Assembly: GCA_910589665.1 (NCBI GenBank) | Contig: CAJUTR010000022.1 | Coordinates: 1 to 47,883 of the forward strand | From: an uncultured Eubacterium sp. | Lineage (GTDB): Bacteria; Bacillota; Clostridia; Lachnospirales; Lachnospiraceae | Direction: 5' to 3' | Length of the DNA stretch: 47,883 bases | Shown here: positions 39,286 through 47,540 of the stretch, one piece after another | How the letters are laid out: every line of letters starts with the position of its first letter | How positions within the stretch are numbered: the first letter of the stretch is position 1 | The notes under the pieces: generated by a model | Seen by the model: the letters and a program-made list of their open reading frames with translations, nothing else | Told to the model about the DNA's origin: nothing | Database searches by the model: none | Translations under genes and position numbers: made by a program

Positions 39286-39332
39286 AAAACAAATTGTGTC
39301 AAGCCTTGTTTTGGCTTGACACAATTTGTTTT
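39286..39332. terminator. Strong bidirectional terminator between the PBP gene and prs
   Basis: A perfect 20-bp stem (39286-39305 and 39313-39332) has a 7-nt loop. T-runs leave the stem in both directions. It separates the convergent PBP and PRPP synthetase genes. Confidence 0.92.
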
Positions 39333-39363
39333 TAGAGATTTAATTCTTTGACGTGTTTTTCCA

Positions 39364-40545
39364 TTATTGGAGATCTGCCGAGGGATGTCCGTATTTTTTC
39401 AGAATCTTCTGAATGCGTTCCGATGGATCCAAAAGTTCCGCGATCGAAAAGTCATGATTCATCGTATTGATCAGAAGGGCAATGTATTTGCTCATATCAA
39501 CATTGATGTAATATTCTTTTGATAAAACTTCTTTCGGCTGATAAACGAGGTTCGTTGTCATCAGACGATAGATCAATCCGCTTTCATATGCCTTATCAAA
39601 TTTCTCTAGTCCATTTGTAAAGAGACCAAATGTCGAAGCGACAAAAATGCGGTTTGCCTTTCTCCGTTTTAACTCCGTAGCGACATCAATAATGCTCTCG
39701 CCAGAAGATATCATATCATCGATCACAACGACATCTTTTCCCTCAACATCCGCGCCTAAAAATTCGTGGGCGACGATCGGGTTCCGACCCTCTACGATCT
39801 TCGTGTAATCGCGCCGTTTATAAAACATCCCCATATCGACGCCGGCTACCCCGGCAAAATAAATCGCGCGGCCGGTAGCGCCTTCATCCGGACTTATTAC
39901 CATCATGCGTTTCGGATCCATCTCAAGATCCGGTACGTTTTTCAGCATGGCCTTAATAAACTGGTATGTGGGCTGGATCGTTTCAAACGTATTGAGCGGA
40001 ATGGCATTCTGCACGCGGGGATCGTGGGCATCAAACGTAACGATACTTTCCACACCCATATTCACGAGTTCCTGCAATGCCAGCGCACAGTCTAAAGATT
40101 CCCTCGAGCTGCGTTTGTGCTGGCGGCTTTCATATAGAAAAGGCATAATGACAGTAATTCGTCTCGCTTTTCCACTGACAGCGGCGATCATACGCTTTAA
40201 ATCCTGGAAGTGGTCATCCGGGGACATGCGGTTGATCTGGCCGCATACTTTGTATGTAAGATTGTAGTTGCATACATCGACGAGAATGTACAGATCTTTT
40301 CCGCGCACGGATTCATTCAAAATACCTTTCGCTTCTCCTGATCCAAACCGCGGGCACACCGCATCGATCAGATAGGACTCTTTTTTATAGCTGCTGAAGT
40401 GAATGGATTCCTCATCATTACCGCTTTCCGTTCTCCAGGACGAGATATACGAATCTACTTTTTTTCCAATCTCGCGGCTGCTTTCCAGGGCGATGATCCC
40501 GAGGTCTCCATAAGGGATGATGTCTGCGAAGTTGTTCTGGCTCAT
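39364..40545 (-). CDS. prs: Ribose-phosphate pyrophosphokinase-like protein, divergent long form
   Basis: A 393-aa protein of the PRPP synthetase family, which makes PRPP from ribose-5-phosphate and ATP. The PRPP loop reads DVVVIDDMISSGESI. The catalytic flexible-loop region is PFLYESRQHKRSSRES, the metal-site equivalent is FDAHDPRVQNAIP, and SPDEGATGRA is the ribose-phosphate region. It is about 75 aa longer than ordinary Prs (about 315 aa) and departs from the canonical RQD and DLHAxQ sequences, having FDAHDPR instead. Such long forms are, to my memory, common in Lachnospiraceae. Whether this is the housekeeping Prs or a paralogue cannot be judged from the window. The ribosome binding site AGGAGG is 9 nt upstream. 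Confidence 0.8.
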   Translation of the reverse strand: MSQNNFADIIPYGDLGIIALESSREIGKKVDSYISSWRTESGNDEESIHFSSYKKESYLIDAVCPRFGSGEAKGILNESVRGKDLYILVDVCNYNLTYKVCGQINRMSPDDHFQDLKRMIAAVSGKARRITVIMPFLYESRQHKRSSRESLDCALALQELVNMGVESIVTFDAHDPRVQNAIPLNTFETIQPTYQFIKAMLKNVPDLEMDPKRMMVISPDEGATGRAIYFAGVAGVDMGMFYKRRDYTKIVEGRNPIVAHEFLGADVEGKDVVVIDDMISSGESIIDVATELKRRKANRIFVASTFGLFTNGLEKFDKAYESGLIYRLMTTNLVYQPKEVLSKEYYINVDMSKYIALLINTMNHDFSIAELLDPSERIQKILKKYGHPSADLQ

Positions 40546-40582
40546 TACTGTGTCCTCCTAATATAATAGTTTTAAATCTATA

Positions 40583-40609
40583 TAAAAATGTCTCATGGAA
40601 TGAAACATT
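40583..40609 (-). terminator. Terminator between dnaC and prs
   Basis: On the minus strand AATGTTTCAT (40609-40600) pairs with ATGAGACATT (40596-40587) through one T-G pair and a 3-nt loop; the T-run TTTTTAT follows. A second stem, CCAGGCA/TGCCTGG, overlaps the dnaC stop just before it. Confidence 0.7.
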
Positions 40610-40631
40610 TAATATGCACCAGGCAGGGTTG

Positions 40632-41645
40632 TCATTTGCGAGATGATGCCTGGCGGGTAAAAATAGCCTTTTTCAGGCGGATGTCATCCCCTGTTAGTTT
40701 CAACAGCGAATACCGGCTCGTAATACGGCTAAAGACGCGCTCACTGTACTGCTCCCTCAGGTCATCAAAGGAGAGGTTCGTGGAAATGATCGTTGATTTC
40801 CTGTGAATGAGACGCGTGTCTATCACCTGATACAATTGAGATGAGGTGAAACTGTTGTTCAACTCTGTACCGAGATCATCCAAAATGAGTAAATCGCAGT
40901 CCAAAATGTACGAGACGACAGCGTTCTTCTCAACAGAACTCAATGCTTTATCAAACTTATTTTTTTCTAATAGGTCAAACAAGCCTAGAGCTGTTAAATA
41001 GACGACGGTGTGAGAATGATCCAGTGCTTCTTTGGCGATACAATGAGTCAAAAAGGTTTTTCCAACTCCGGTATTTCCGTACAGCAGAAGGTTATCATGT
41101 GATTCGTCGAAGTGATCACAAAAGAAAAGGGCGGTTTCATGGATATTCCGTATATTGTCCCTCGGTGTAAGTCCTGTGGTATCTTCGATATAATCATCTG
41201 GATAGTATTTTTCATTGAAATGGGAAAAATTTTCACTTTTCAGTATTTCTTGCAGGTTTGATTGCTCATATAGATATTCTACGATCCTTTTCTGAAAGCA
41301 ATGGCATTTTTCGTTTCCGATATAACCGGTGTCCTGACAGTCAGGGCAATCGAATAATGGCTGCAGATAGTCAGCAGGATACCCATGCTGGGTGAGGAGG
41401 ATTTCTTTTTTTCGGGTAATGACGGAGATGTCCCGTTTGAGTTGTTTTACATCTGCTTTTGTTCCGTCAAAAGCTGTTTTTGCCATTTTGACAGATAGCT
41501 CGGCAATGATTTGATCCAGCTCGTCCCATTCGGGTATCACTTTTCGTATTTCCTTTTTTCGGTCAAGAAGGAGGCGGCCGTTTCTTAATTGTGTTTCATT
41601 GTATTGTGCGTATAAGCTATTATACTGATCGTTTTGTAACTGCAT
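40632..41645 (-). CDS. dnaC: Helicase loader, DnaC/DnaI-type AAA+ ATPase
   Basis: A 337-aa AAA+ protein that loads replicative helicase. The N-terminal roughly 95 aa are helical; then CPDCQDTGYIGNEKCHCFQK forms a four-cysteine zinc-binding element as in DnaI. The AAA+ domain has Walker A LLYGNTGVGKTFLTHCIAKE, Walker B LLILDDLGTE, sensor I ISTNLSFDDL, and Arg-finger region SRITSRYSLLKLTGDDIR. It lies 13 nt behind the DnaD-like gene, so both parts of the loading machinery are made together. Confidence 0.93.
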   Translation of the reverse strand: MQLQNDQYNSLYAQYNETQLRNGRLLLDRKKEIRKVIPEWDELDQIIAELSVKMAKTAFDGTKADVKQLKRDISVITRKKEILLTQHGYPADYLQPLFDCPDCQDTGYIGNEKCHCFQKRIVEYLYEQSNLQEILKSENFSHFNEKYYPDDYIEDTTGLTPRDNIRNIHETALFFCDHFDESHDNLLLYGNTGVGKTFLTHCIAKEALDHSHTVVYLTALGLFDLLEKNKFDKALSSVEKNAVVSYILDCDLLILDDLGTELNNSFTSSQLYQVIDTRLIHRKSTIISTNLSFDDLREQYSERVFSRITSRYSLLKLTGDDIRLKKAIFTRQASSRK

Positions 41646-41658
41646 AAAAGTCTCCGTA

Positions 41659-42780
41659 TCATGATTGGTGAAGAAGTTGTTTTTCTAAATCTGCATATTC
41701 TTCTCTGGAATATTCCCGCTGCGGAAATTGCTGAAATTTATTTTTGTTCCGTCGGGCGGTTCCGTTCTTACCTGGGGATGCGTTTTTCTGGCGGAAAAAT
41801 GATTTATCACAGTCTTCAATGTCCTTTAGGGATGTGACTCCCTTTTTATGCCAGTCCTCCAAAATTTTTGCCGTGTAATTCAGGTTTGTATCGCCCGACT
41901 GGAGCACGGTCCTGCTGCACGCCTCTTCCAAAACAGCATCGGGGAAATGGTAAACTTCCCATTTATCAATGACTGCCTTTTCGGCGGGTGCAAGGGCGCG
42001 TTTGATGCCAAGAGCCTTTGTAATGATCCGATATGTACCGTTGAAGGAAGAAACTTCATCTTCTGCGTCTTCGACTGTGCGGATCCCTTTTTTTGCCCAG
42101 TTGAGAGCGATCGTTTCCAGGTAGCGGGGATTTCTCTTTCCCCTTGATAATGCCGTTTCATAAAGCGTGATGACCAGATTAAGCGAAAAACCTAAATCCG
42201 ACATCAGATACAGAACGAGCTGCATATGTGCGTCACCGAGCGTCGTTCCGAGTAACGCCTCAACCATGCTCAGGCACGATTCAATTTCTGAGTCCTTTTT
42301 CAGCGCTTCAGCCTGAAGCGGAGAATAAATGTGACGTTTCGGAATGTCTGGCTGTATGAGATACGTCTGGGAAGGCTCGGCAGATCCCGAATCCGGAGGA
42401 GCCATTTCTTCCACAACGTCTAGTGTTTTGGAAACGGTAGCTGCAGACGAAGAGTAATGAGACGCTTGTTCTGGCTGTTTGCTTTCGTCCGAAAGCGGCA
42501 GCAGGGAAATTTCGATGATCTGTCCTACTGCTTCCGTAATGGAGATCACGCCCTGTTTTTCCCAATACCGAAGAGCGCGGGTAATGTCTGCTTCCGTGTT
42601 TGAGAGCATGTCCGCCATGTTTTCGATCGTCAGCGAGGGAGAAGTTTCATTCATCTGCCGCAAAAGATAGAGGTAAACTTTGACAAAGCTGCCGTTTGCC
42701 TGTGGCATATAAGTATCAATAAAAATATTAGGAACCTGCGTTATGTTTTGTGAAAAATAATTTGTAACTGAAAACCCCAT
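41659..42780 (-). CDS. dnaD: DnaD-like replication initiation protein
   Basis: A 373-aa protein. The N-terminal part is a winged helix (PSLTIENMADMLSNTEADIT, then RALRYWEKQGVISI). Residues about 150-175 are a Ser-rich linker. Two DnaB_2 (DnaD C-terminal) domains follow: YSPLQAEALKKDSEIESCLS to LNWAKKGIRTVEDAE, and KALGIKRALAPAEKAVIDKW to LEDWHKKGVTSLKDIE. In B. subtilis DnaD and DnaB act with DnaI to place helicase on DnaA-bound origins. The start at 42780 has GAGGAGG about 12 nt upstream. The reading frame extends another 150 bp but only through the promoter and DnaA-box region, which is therefore not coding. It forms an operon with dnaC. Confidence 0.92.
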   Translation of the reverse strand: MGFSVTNYFSQNITQVPNIFIDTYMPQANGSFVKVYLYLLRQMNETSPSLTIENMADMLSNTEADITRALRYWEKQGVISITEAVGQIIEISLLPLSDESKQPEQASHYSSSAATVSKTLDVVEEMAPPDSGSAEPSQTYLIQPDIPKRHIYSPLQAEALKKDSEIESCLSMVEALLGTTLGDAHMQLVLYLMSDLGFSLNLVITLYETALSRGKRNPRYLETIALNWAKKGIRTVEDAEDEVSSFNGTYRIITKALGIKRALAPAEKAVIDKWEVYHFPDAVLEEACSRTVLQSGDTNLNYTAKILEDWHKKGVTSLKDIEDCDKSFFRQKNASPGKNGTARRNKNKFQQFPQREYSREEYADLEKQLLHQS

Positions 42781-42822
42781 CGTGTTCTGTTTCCTCCTCA
42801 AAAAATAATTCCTTCTGCATAA

Positions 42823-42851
42823 AGCATAACCTAAAAATTGATTTCTGTAAA
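42823..42851 (-). promoter_or_regulatory. Promoter of dnaD-dnaC
   Basis: Minus strand: -35 TTTACA (42851-42846), 17-bp spacer, -10 TATGCT (42828-42823). Three tandem DnaA-box-like 9-mers start 38 bp upstream of the -35 box. Confidence 0.6.
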
Positions 42852-42888
42852 TAGCTAAAAAAATGTACTTTTTCAGTAGAAAATATGA

Positions 42889-43089
42889 TGTGGAAAGTGT
42901 GGAAAATGTGGATAACTTTGAATCGAACATACTATGTATGTAGAAAAAAATAATAAAAACCGCGAAAATCTGTGACTAAATAAGAATATTGTAAAAAATA
43001 AAGTTATTCACATATTTTATAAATGGAAAAACTATCCACAACCTCACTTTTCTACTGATTGTTGATAAGGCTGTGGATATTGTGGATAA
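42889..43089. promoter_or_regulatory. Cluster of DnaA boxes, candidate origin or DnaA control region
   Basis: Eight 9-mers matching or nearly matching TTATNCACA lie in 201 bp. Plus-strand readings: TGTGGAAAG 42889, TGTGGAAAA 42898, TGTGGATAA 42907 (perfect), TTATTCACA 43004 (perfect), CTATCCACA 43032, TGTTGATAA 43060, TGTGGATAT 43072 and TGTGGATAA 43081 (perfect). The first three are back to back, as are the last two. The stretch 42940-43030 between them is A/T-rich. The array fills the gap between the murC stop and the dnaD promoter. Confidence 0.75.
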
Positions 43090-43090
43090 T

Positions 43091-44473
43091 TTAGAGATCA
43101 ACGAGTGCTTCGCCAACCTCTACTATGTTTCCCGCCCCCATTGTTATCAACAGATCGCCGGTAGTTAAATTTTTTTCTAAATATTTTTCAATACTGTCAA
43201 AATCACCAAGATACGTTGCGCTATTTCCGGATTTTATTATCAGTTCTTCTATATTTTTAGAAGAAATGTCTCCGGGATCTGGTTCCCTTGCCGCGTAGAT
43301 GTCTGCGAGGACAACATGGTCTGCGGTGCTGAGTGACTCGGCAAATTCATGCAGGAATTCCCTTGTCCGGGTGTATGTGTGCGGCTGAAAAGCGACCCAC
43401 AGTTTATTGTGCGGATAGTGCTTTGCGGAAGCAAGAGTCGCCGCGATCTCAGTTGGATGGTGGGCGTAATCGTCAATAATGGTCGCCCCATTGTATTCTC
43501 CCTTATGTTCAAACCGCCTCTCGGTCCCTTTGTATTTGGTAAGCGCGCTCTGGACCGTTTGATAAGGAATCGCGAAAAGGGAAGATAACGCAAGGCAGGA
43601 CAGCGCATTGGCTATATTATGTCTGCCAACGATCTCCAACTGGTAGCGGTCGGTTTTTTCTCCGGACTTGACCAGGGTAAAGCTGCCATGGCCAAATTCG
43701 TCGTAAGAAATGTCAGCGGCATAAAAGTCCGCGTCTACGTCTTCAGTAGAAAAGGTCAGCACGCGGCAGGCAAGTCCGTCCGTTATTTCTGTATAATCTT
43801 TTATATCCGAATTGATGATAAGTGTCCCGTCTTCAGGGATGAGCTCCGCAAATTTCCGGAAGCTGTGCCGAATGTCATCCAGATCTTTAAAAAAGTCCAG
43901 ATGATCTTCTTCTATATTTAATATAATACCGATCGTGGGAAAAAAATGTAAGAAGCTGTTTGTATACTCGCAGGCTTCCGTTATAAAGTTTTTGGATTTT
44001 CCGATCCGGAGATTACCGCCGATGGCAGGAATAATCCCTCCTACGGAAATCGTGGGATCCATGTCTGCCTCCAGCATAATGTGGGAAGCGATGGAAGTTG
44101 TAGATGTTTTACCATGTGTTCCTGCCACGGCCACGGCAGTCGTGTAATTCTTCATGATCTGACCGATCATAGAGGCGCGGGTCATCATTGGAATACCAAG
44201 TTCTTTCGCTCGTTTGAATTCGGGATTCGACTCCGAAATGGCTGCTGTATAAACGACAAAATCGAGATCAGAAGTAATATTTTTACTGTTTTGCTCATAT
44301 ACTATTTCTATTCCGAGATCTTCCAAATGTTTGGTAATTTTGGACTTCGTCCGGTCGGAACCTTTTATCGTAAATCCCAGTGATTGAAGCAGTTCAGCAA
44401 ACGCGCTCATACTGATGCCGCCGATGCCGATGAAATATGCGGTTTTAGGAGTGGTAAAATCAATCTTATACAT
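43091..44473 (-). CDS. murC: UDP-N-acetylmuramate--L-alanine ligase
   Basis: A 460-aa cytoplasmic Mur ligase that adds L-Ala to UDP-MurNAc. The Rossmann motif YFIGIGGISMSAFAELL, the ATP loop VAGTHGKTSTTS, the central NIEEDHLDFF and the C-terminal IDDYAHHPTEIAATL are diagnostic for MurC. Length is normal. Its stop abuts the perfect DnaA box at 43081-43089. Confidence 0.97.
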   Translation of the reverse strand: MYKIDFTTPKTAYFIGIGGISMSAFAELLQSLGFTIKGSDRTKSKITKHLEDLGIEIVYEQNSKNITSDLDFVVYTAAISESNPEFKRAKELGIPMMTRASMIGQIMKNYTTAVAVAGTHGKTSTTSIASHIMLEADMDPTISVGGIIPAIGGNLRIGKSKNFITEACEYTNSFLHFFPTIGIILNIEEDHLDFFKDLDDIRHSFRKFAELIPEDGTLIINSDIKDYTEITDGLACRVLTFSTEDVDADFYAADISYDEFGHGSFTLVKSGEKTDRYQLEIVGRHNIANALSCLALSSLFAIPYQTVQSALTKYKGTERRFEHKGEYNGATIIDDYAHHPTEIAATLASAKHYPHNKLWVAFQPHTYTRTREFLHEFAESLSTADHVVLADIYAAREPDPGDISSKNIEELIIKSGNSATYLGDFDSIEKYLEKNLTTGDLLITMGAGNIVEVGEALVDL

Positions 44474-44510
44474 GGTTTATGTCCATCCTTTCTTTATTCT
44501 AATTACCATA

Positions 44511-44539
44511 AGTATAAATCTATTATATGAAAAAGACAA
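44511..44539 (-). promoter_or_regulatory. murC promoter
   Basis: Minus strand: -35 TTGTCT (44539-44534), 17-bp spacer, -10 TATACT (44516-44511), about 38 bp before the start. Confidence 0.65.
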
Positions 44540-44668
44540 GAAGAAAGGTGAAAATAATTTGTTTTTGGGAATCGAGAGGTCAAAAGAAAGGATTTTGTGC
44601 AATAGTTACAAAAAAGCAAAAAAAATAAAAAAAAAATTATAAAAAATGTTTATTTTTTTACCAATGTA

Positions 44669-44677
44669 TGCTATAAT
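44669..44677 (+). promoter_or_regulatory. Extended -10 promoter of glgC-glgD
   Basis: TGC followed by a perfect TATAAT (44672-44677). The -35 region is A/T-rich with no consensus box, so the extended -10 probably carries the activity. Confidence 0.65.
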
Positions 44678-44696
44678 CATTTTATAGTTTAACCGG

Positions 44697-44722
44697 CCCA
44701 CAGAGGTCACGTCTCTCGTGGG
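44697..44722 (+). promoter_or_regulatory. Hairpin at the 5' end of the glgC leader
   Basis: CCCAC pairs with GTGGG, and AGAG with CTCT (one bulged C), around the loop GTCACGT. It starts about 12 nt after the expected transcription start and is not followed by T. The 11-mer GGTCACGTCTC of the loop side (44705-44715, allowing the G at 44705) recurs inside glgC at 44794-44804. Confidence 0.5.
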
Positions 44723-44747
44723 TACTACTTACAACAGGGGTGATCAC

Positions 44748-46025
44748 ATGATCAAAAAAGAAATGATAGCTATGTTGCTAGCTGGAGGGCAGGGGTCACG
44801 TCTCGGCGTCCTGACGGCAAACGTAGCAAAACCTGCTGTTGCTTTTGGGGGAAAGTATCGTATCATTGATTTTCCGTTGAGTAATTGCATCAATTCTGGG
44901 GTTGACACTGTCGGGGTTTTGACACAGTACCAGCCGCTTAAGCTGAATACTCATATCGGCATCGGTATTCCGTGGGATCTCGACCGGAATGTAGGAGGAA
45001 TTTCTGTTCTTCCGCCGTATGAGAAAAGTACAAGCAGTGAGTGGTATACCGGTACGGCAAATGCCATTTATCAGAATTTAAAGTATATGGATCAGTACAA
45101 TCCGGACTATGTCCTAATATTGGGTGGCGACCATATATACAAGATGGATTATCAGGTAATGCTGGACTTTCATAAGTCAAATCAGGCAGATGTTACACTG
45201 GCTACGATTCCGGTTCCGATCGAGGAGGCCAGCCGCTTTGGGGTTTGTATCACGGATGAGAGCGGCAGGATTTCGGAATTTCAGGAAAAGCCAGAACAGC
45301 CGAGGAGCAACCTTGCATCCATGGGAATCTACATTTTCTCATGGCCGGTGCTGAAAGAAGCGCTTATCACATTGAAAGACCAGCCTGGATGCGACTTTGG
45401 AAAACACATTATTCCTTATTGTCATGAGAGGGGAGATCGGATCTTTGCTTATGAGTTCAATGGGTACTGGAAGGATGTCGGAACGCTGGGGTCATATTGG
45501 GAGTCCAATATGGAGCTGATCGATCTGATTCCGGTGTTTAACCTGTATGAGGAATTTTGGAAGATTTATACGAAGAACGAGTGGCTCAGGCCGCAGTATA
45601 TCTCGAATTCATCTGTCATAAACAAGGCGATCATGGGTGATGGATGCGAAGTGTATGGAGAGGTTTACAATTCCGTGATCGGTTCAAACGTAGTCATTGA
45701 AGAAGGAGCCGTCGTGCGCGATTCGATCATCATGAATTCGGCGCGGATTGGAAAGAATACGATTTTGGACAAGACGATCGTGGCGGAAGACACGGTGATC
45801 GGAGCCGGATGTGTATTGGGGGCAGGCGACGATGGTGTTGTAAACCAAGTAAAACCGGACGTATATGCGTTTAATTTAGTGACGGTCGGTGATAATACCG
45901 TTATTCCGGACGGAGTGACGATTGGAAAAAATACTGCCATATCAGGAGTGACGACGAAGGAAGATTATCCGAATAATACACTGGAAGGTGGCGGAACTTT
46001 GATAAAGGCAGGTGATATTTTATGA
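44748..46025 (+). CDS. glgC: Glucose-1-phosphate adenylyltransferase, catalytic subunit
   Basis: A 425-aa ADP-glucose pyrophosphorylase, the first committed enzyme of bacterial glycogen synthesis. The nucleotide-binding start MLLAGGQGSRLGVLTANVAK, the regulatory/substrate region AKPAVAFGGKYRIIDFPLSN, WYTGTANAIYQN, GGDHIYKMDY and the glucose-1-P site EFQEKPEQPRSNLASMGIYIF are intact. The C-terminal left-handed beta-helix follows. The start at 44748 follows AGGGGTGA. It overlaps glgD by 4 nt; the two subunits form the Firmicutes-type heterotetramer. Confidence 0.95.
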   Translation: MIKKEMIAMLLAGGQGSRLGVLTANVAKPAVAFGGKYRIIDFPLSNCINSGVDTVGVLTQYQPLKLNTHIGIGIPWDLDRNVGGISVLPPYEKSTSSEWYTGTANAIYQNLKYMDQYNPDYVLILGGDHIYKMDYQVMLDFHKSNQADVTLATIPVPIEEASRFGVCITDESGRISEFQEKPEQPRSNLASMGIYIFSWPVLKEALITLKDQPGCDFGKHIIPYCHERGDRIFAYEFNGYWKDVGTLGSYWESNMELIDLIPVFNLYEEFWKIYTKNEWLRPQYISNSSVINKAIMGDGCEVYGEVYNSVIGSNVVIEEGAVVRDSIIMNSARIGKNTILDKTIVAEDTVIGAGCVLGAGDDGVVNQVKPDVYAFNLVTVGDNTVIPDGVTIGKNTAISGVTTKEDYPNNTLEGGGTLIKAGDIL

Positions 46026-47143
46026 GGGCGATAGGTATCATTTTAGCTGGTGGAAGCAGCAAACGTATGACAGAACTTACGACGAAGAGAGCTACATCTG
46101 CGTTGCCGATTGCAGGAGGTTACCGCAGTATTGACTTTGCACTCAGTAGTATGTCGAACTCTCATATAAGTAAGGTGGCTGTATTTACCCAGTTCAATTC
46201 AAAATCACTGACTCAGCATTTGAATTCTTCGAAATGGTGGGACTTTGGTAGAAAGCAGGGCGGATTATTTGTATTTACTCCGACTCAGACACAGGATAAC
46301 AGTTACTGGTACCGTGGAACCGCAGATGCGATTGCACAGAACATGGATTTTTTAAAGACGAGCCATGAGCCATACGTGGTGATTGCTTCCGGAGACTGTG
46401 TTTACAAACTGGATATGAACAAAGTGCTTGAGTACCATTTGAGTAAGAATGCAGATATTACCATTGTGACAAAGGATCTCGGGGAAACAGATGACCCAAG
46501 CAGGTTTGGCGTGGTTTCTGTGGATGAGAACGGATTGGTTACCGAACTCGAGGAAAAACCGATCGTCACATCAAAGACGACAGTATCCACAGGAATATAT
46601 GTCATTCGTCGCAGGCAGCTCATAGACCTGATCGAGCGCGCCGGCAATGAAGGCGGGTTTGATCTGGTAAAAGATATTTTTATAAGGTACCGCGGAGTGA
46701 AAAAGATCTATGCGTACCAGATGGACTCATACTGGAGTAACATTACGACAGTAGATTCTTATTTTAAAACCAATATGGATTTTCTCAACAGGGAGATCAG
46801 AGACTACTTTTTCAATCAGTATCCTACGGTTGAGTCTAAAATCGAGGATCTGCCGCCGGCAAAATACAATGCCGGCTCAAAAGTAACAAACAGCCTGATT
46901 TCCAGTGGATGTATCGTCAATGGCGAGGTGAGGGATTCCATTTTGTTTAAAGAAGTATACGTAGGTAACAACTGCACCATTCGTAATTCCATTATTTTGA
47001 ATGATGTGTACATTGGCGATAATACCTACATTGAAAATTGCATCGTTGAGAGCCATGATACAATTCGAGCAAACTCCAATTATGTTGGGGAACCGGATAA
47101 AATCAAAATAGTGTTGGAAAAGAATGCGCGTTACGTACTGTAA
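46022..47143 (+). CDS. glgD: Glucose-1-phosphate adenylyltransferase, GlgD regulatory subunit
   Basis: A 373-aa paralogue of GlgC. It keeps IILAGGSSKRMTELTTKRAT and the fold but has lost GlgC residues: ASGDCVYKLD replaces GGDHIYKMD, and SALPIAGGYRSIDFALSS replaces AKPAVAFGGKYR. GlgD proteins are poorly active alone and stimulate GlgC in the heteromer. The start overlaps the glgC stop (ATGA). Confidence 0.95.
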   Translation: MRAIGIILAGGSSKRMTELTTKRATSALPIAGGYRSIDFALSSMSNSHISKVAVFTQFNSKSLTQHLNSSKWWDFGRKQGGLFVFTPTQTQDNSYWYRGTADAIAQNMDFLKTSHEPYVVIASGDCVYKLDMNKVLEYHLSKNADITIVTKDLGETDDPSRFGVVSVDENGLVTELEEKPIVTSKTTVSTGIYVIRRRQLIDLIERAGNEGGFDLVKDIFIRYRGVKKIYAYQMDSYWSNITTVDSYFKTNMDFLNREIRDYFFNQYPTVESKIEDLPPAKYNAGSKVTNSLISSGCIVNGEVRDSILFKEVYVGNNCTIRNSIILNDVYIGDNTYIENCIVESHDTIRANSNYVGEPDKIKIVLEKNARYVL

Positions 47144-47166
47144 GAACAGTAAGGAGGATAATTGGG

Positions 47167-47442
47167 ATGCAAATAACAGATATTCGCATTCGAGTTGTGA
47201 GTAACGATTCCAAGATGAGGGCGGTAGCGTCAGTGACATTTGATGATTCTTTTGTCGTTCACGATATCAAAGTCATCGAAGGGGAAAAAGGTTTGTTTAT
47301 TGCGATGCCGAGTAAGAAAACTCCAAATAATGAATATAGGGATGTGGCACATCCGATCAACGGGGAGATGAGAAACTTACTGCAGGAAGCAATATTGGAG
47401 CGTTTTAAAAAGGCACTAGATGAATTACCGGATGAAGATTAA
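47167..47442 (+). CDS. spoVG: Septation/regulatory RNA-binding protein SpoVG
   Basis: A 91-aa protein; MQITDIRIRVV, FDDSFVVHDIKVIEG, GLFIAMPSKKT and DVAHPINGEMR are the conserved SpoVG sequence. In Firmicutes it binds DNA/RNA and affects asymmetric septation, capsule and virulence genes. The ribosome binding site AAGGAGG lies 23 nt after glgD, so it can be read from the glg transcript. A strong terminator follows. Confidence 0.96.
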   Translation: MQITDIRIRVVSNDSKMRAVASVTFDDSFVVHDIKVIEGEKGLFIAMPSKKTPNNEYRDVAHPINGEMRNLLQEAILERFKKALDELPDED

Positions 47443-47458
47443 AAATGTTTCAAAGAGA

Positions 47459-47513
47459 AAAAACCCTGATCACCAAAGTCATGCGCAAGGATGGCGGTGG
47501 GATCAGGGTTTTT
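47459..47513 (+). terminator. Terminator of glgC-glgD-spoVG
   Basis: AAAAACCCTGATC (47459-47471) pairs perfectly with GATCAGGGTTTTT (47501-47513). A/T runs on both sides make it bidirectional, so it may also stop the minus-strand remnant. Confidence 0.85.
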
Positions 47514-47540
47514 GCATTTGTACATATATGAAGAATTAAT

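Noticed and set aside
38868..39287. 139-codon frame within the PBP gene, very Arg/Met-rich
   Set aside because: It is an out-of-phase reading of the acidic low-complexity tail; composition is an artefact.
42781..42930. N-terminal extension of the DnaD-like protein by 50 residues
   Set aside because: The extension would be coded by the promoter and the tandem DnaA boxes and lacks a ribosome binding site; the ATG at 42780 has GAGGAGG upstream.
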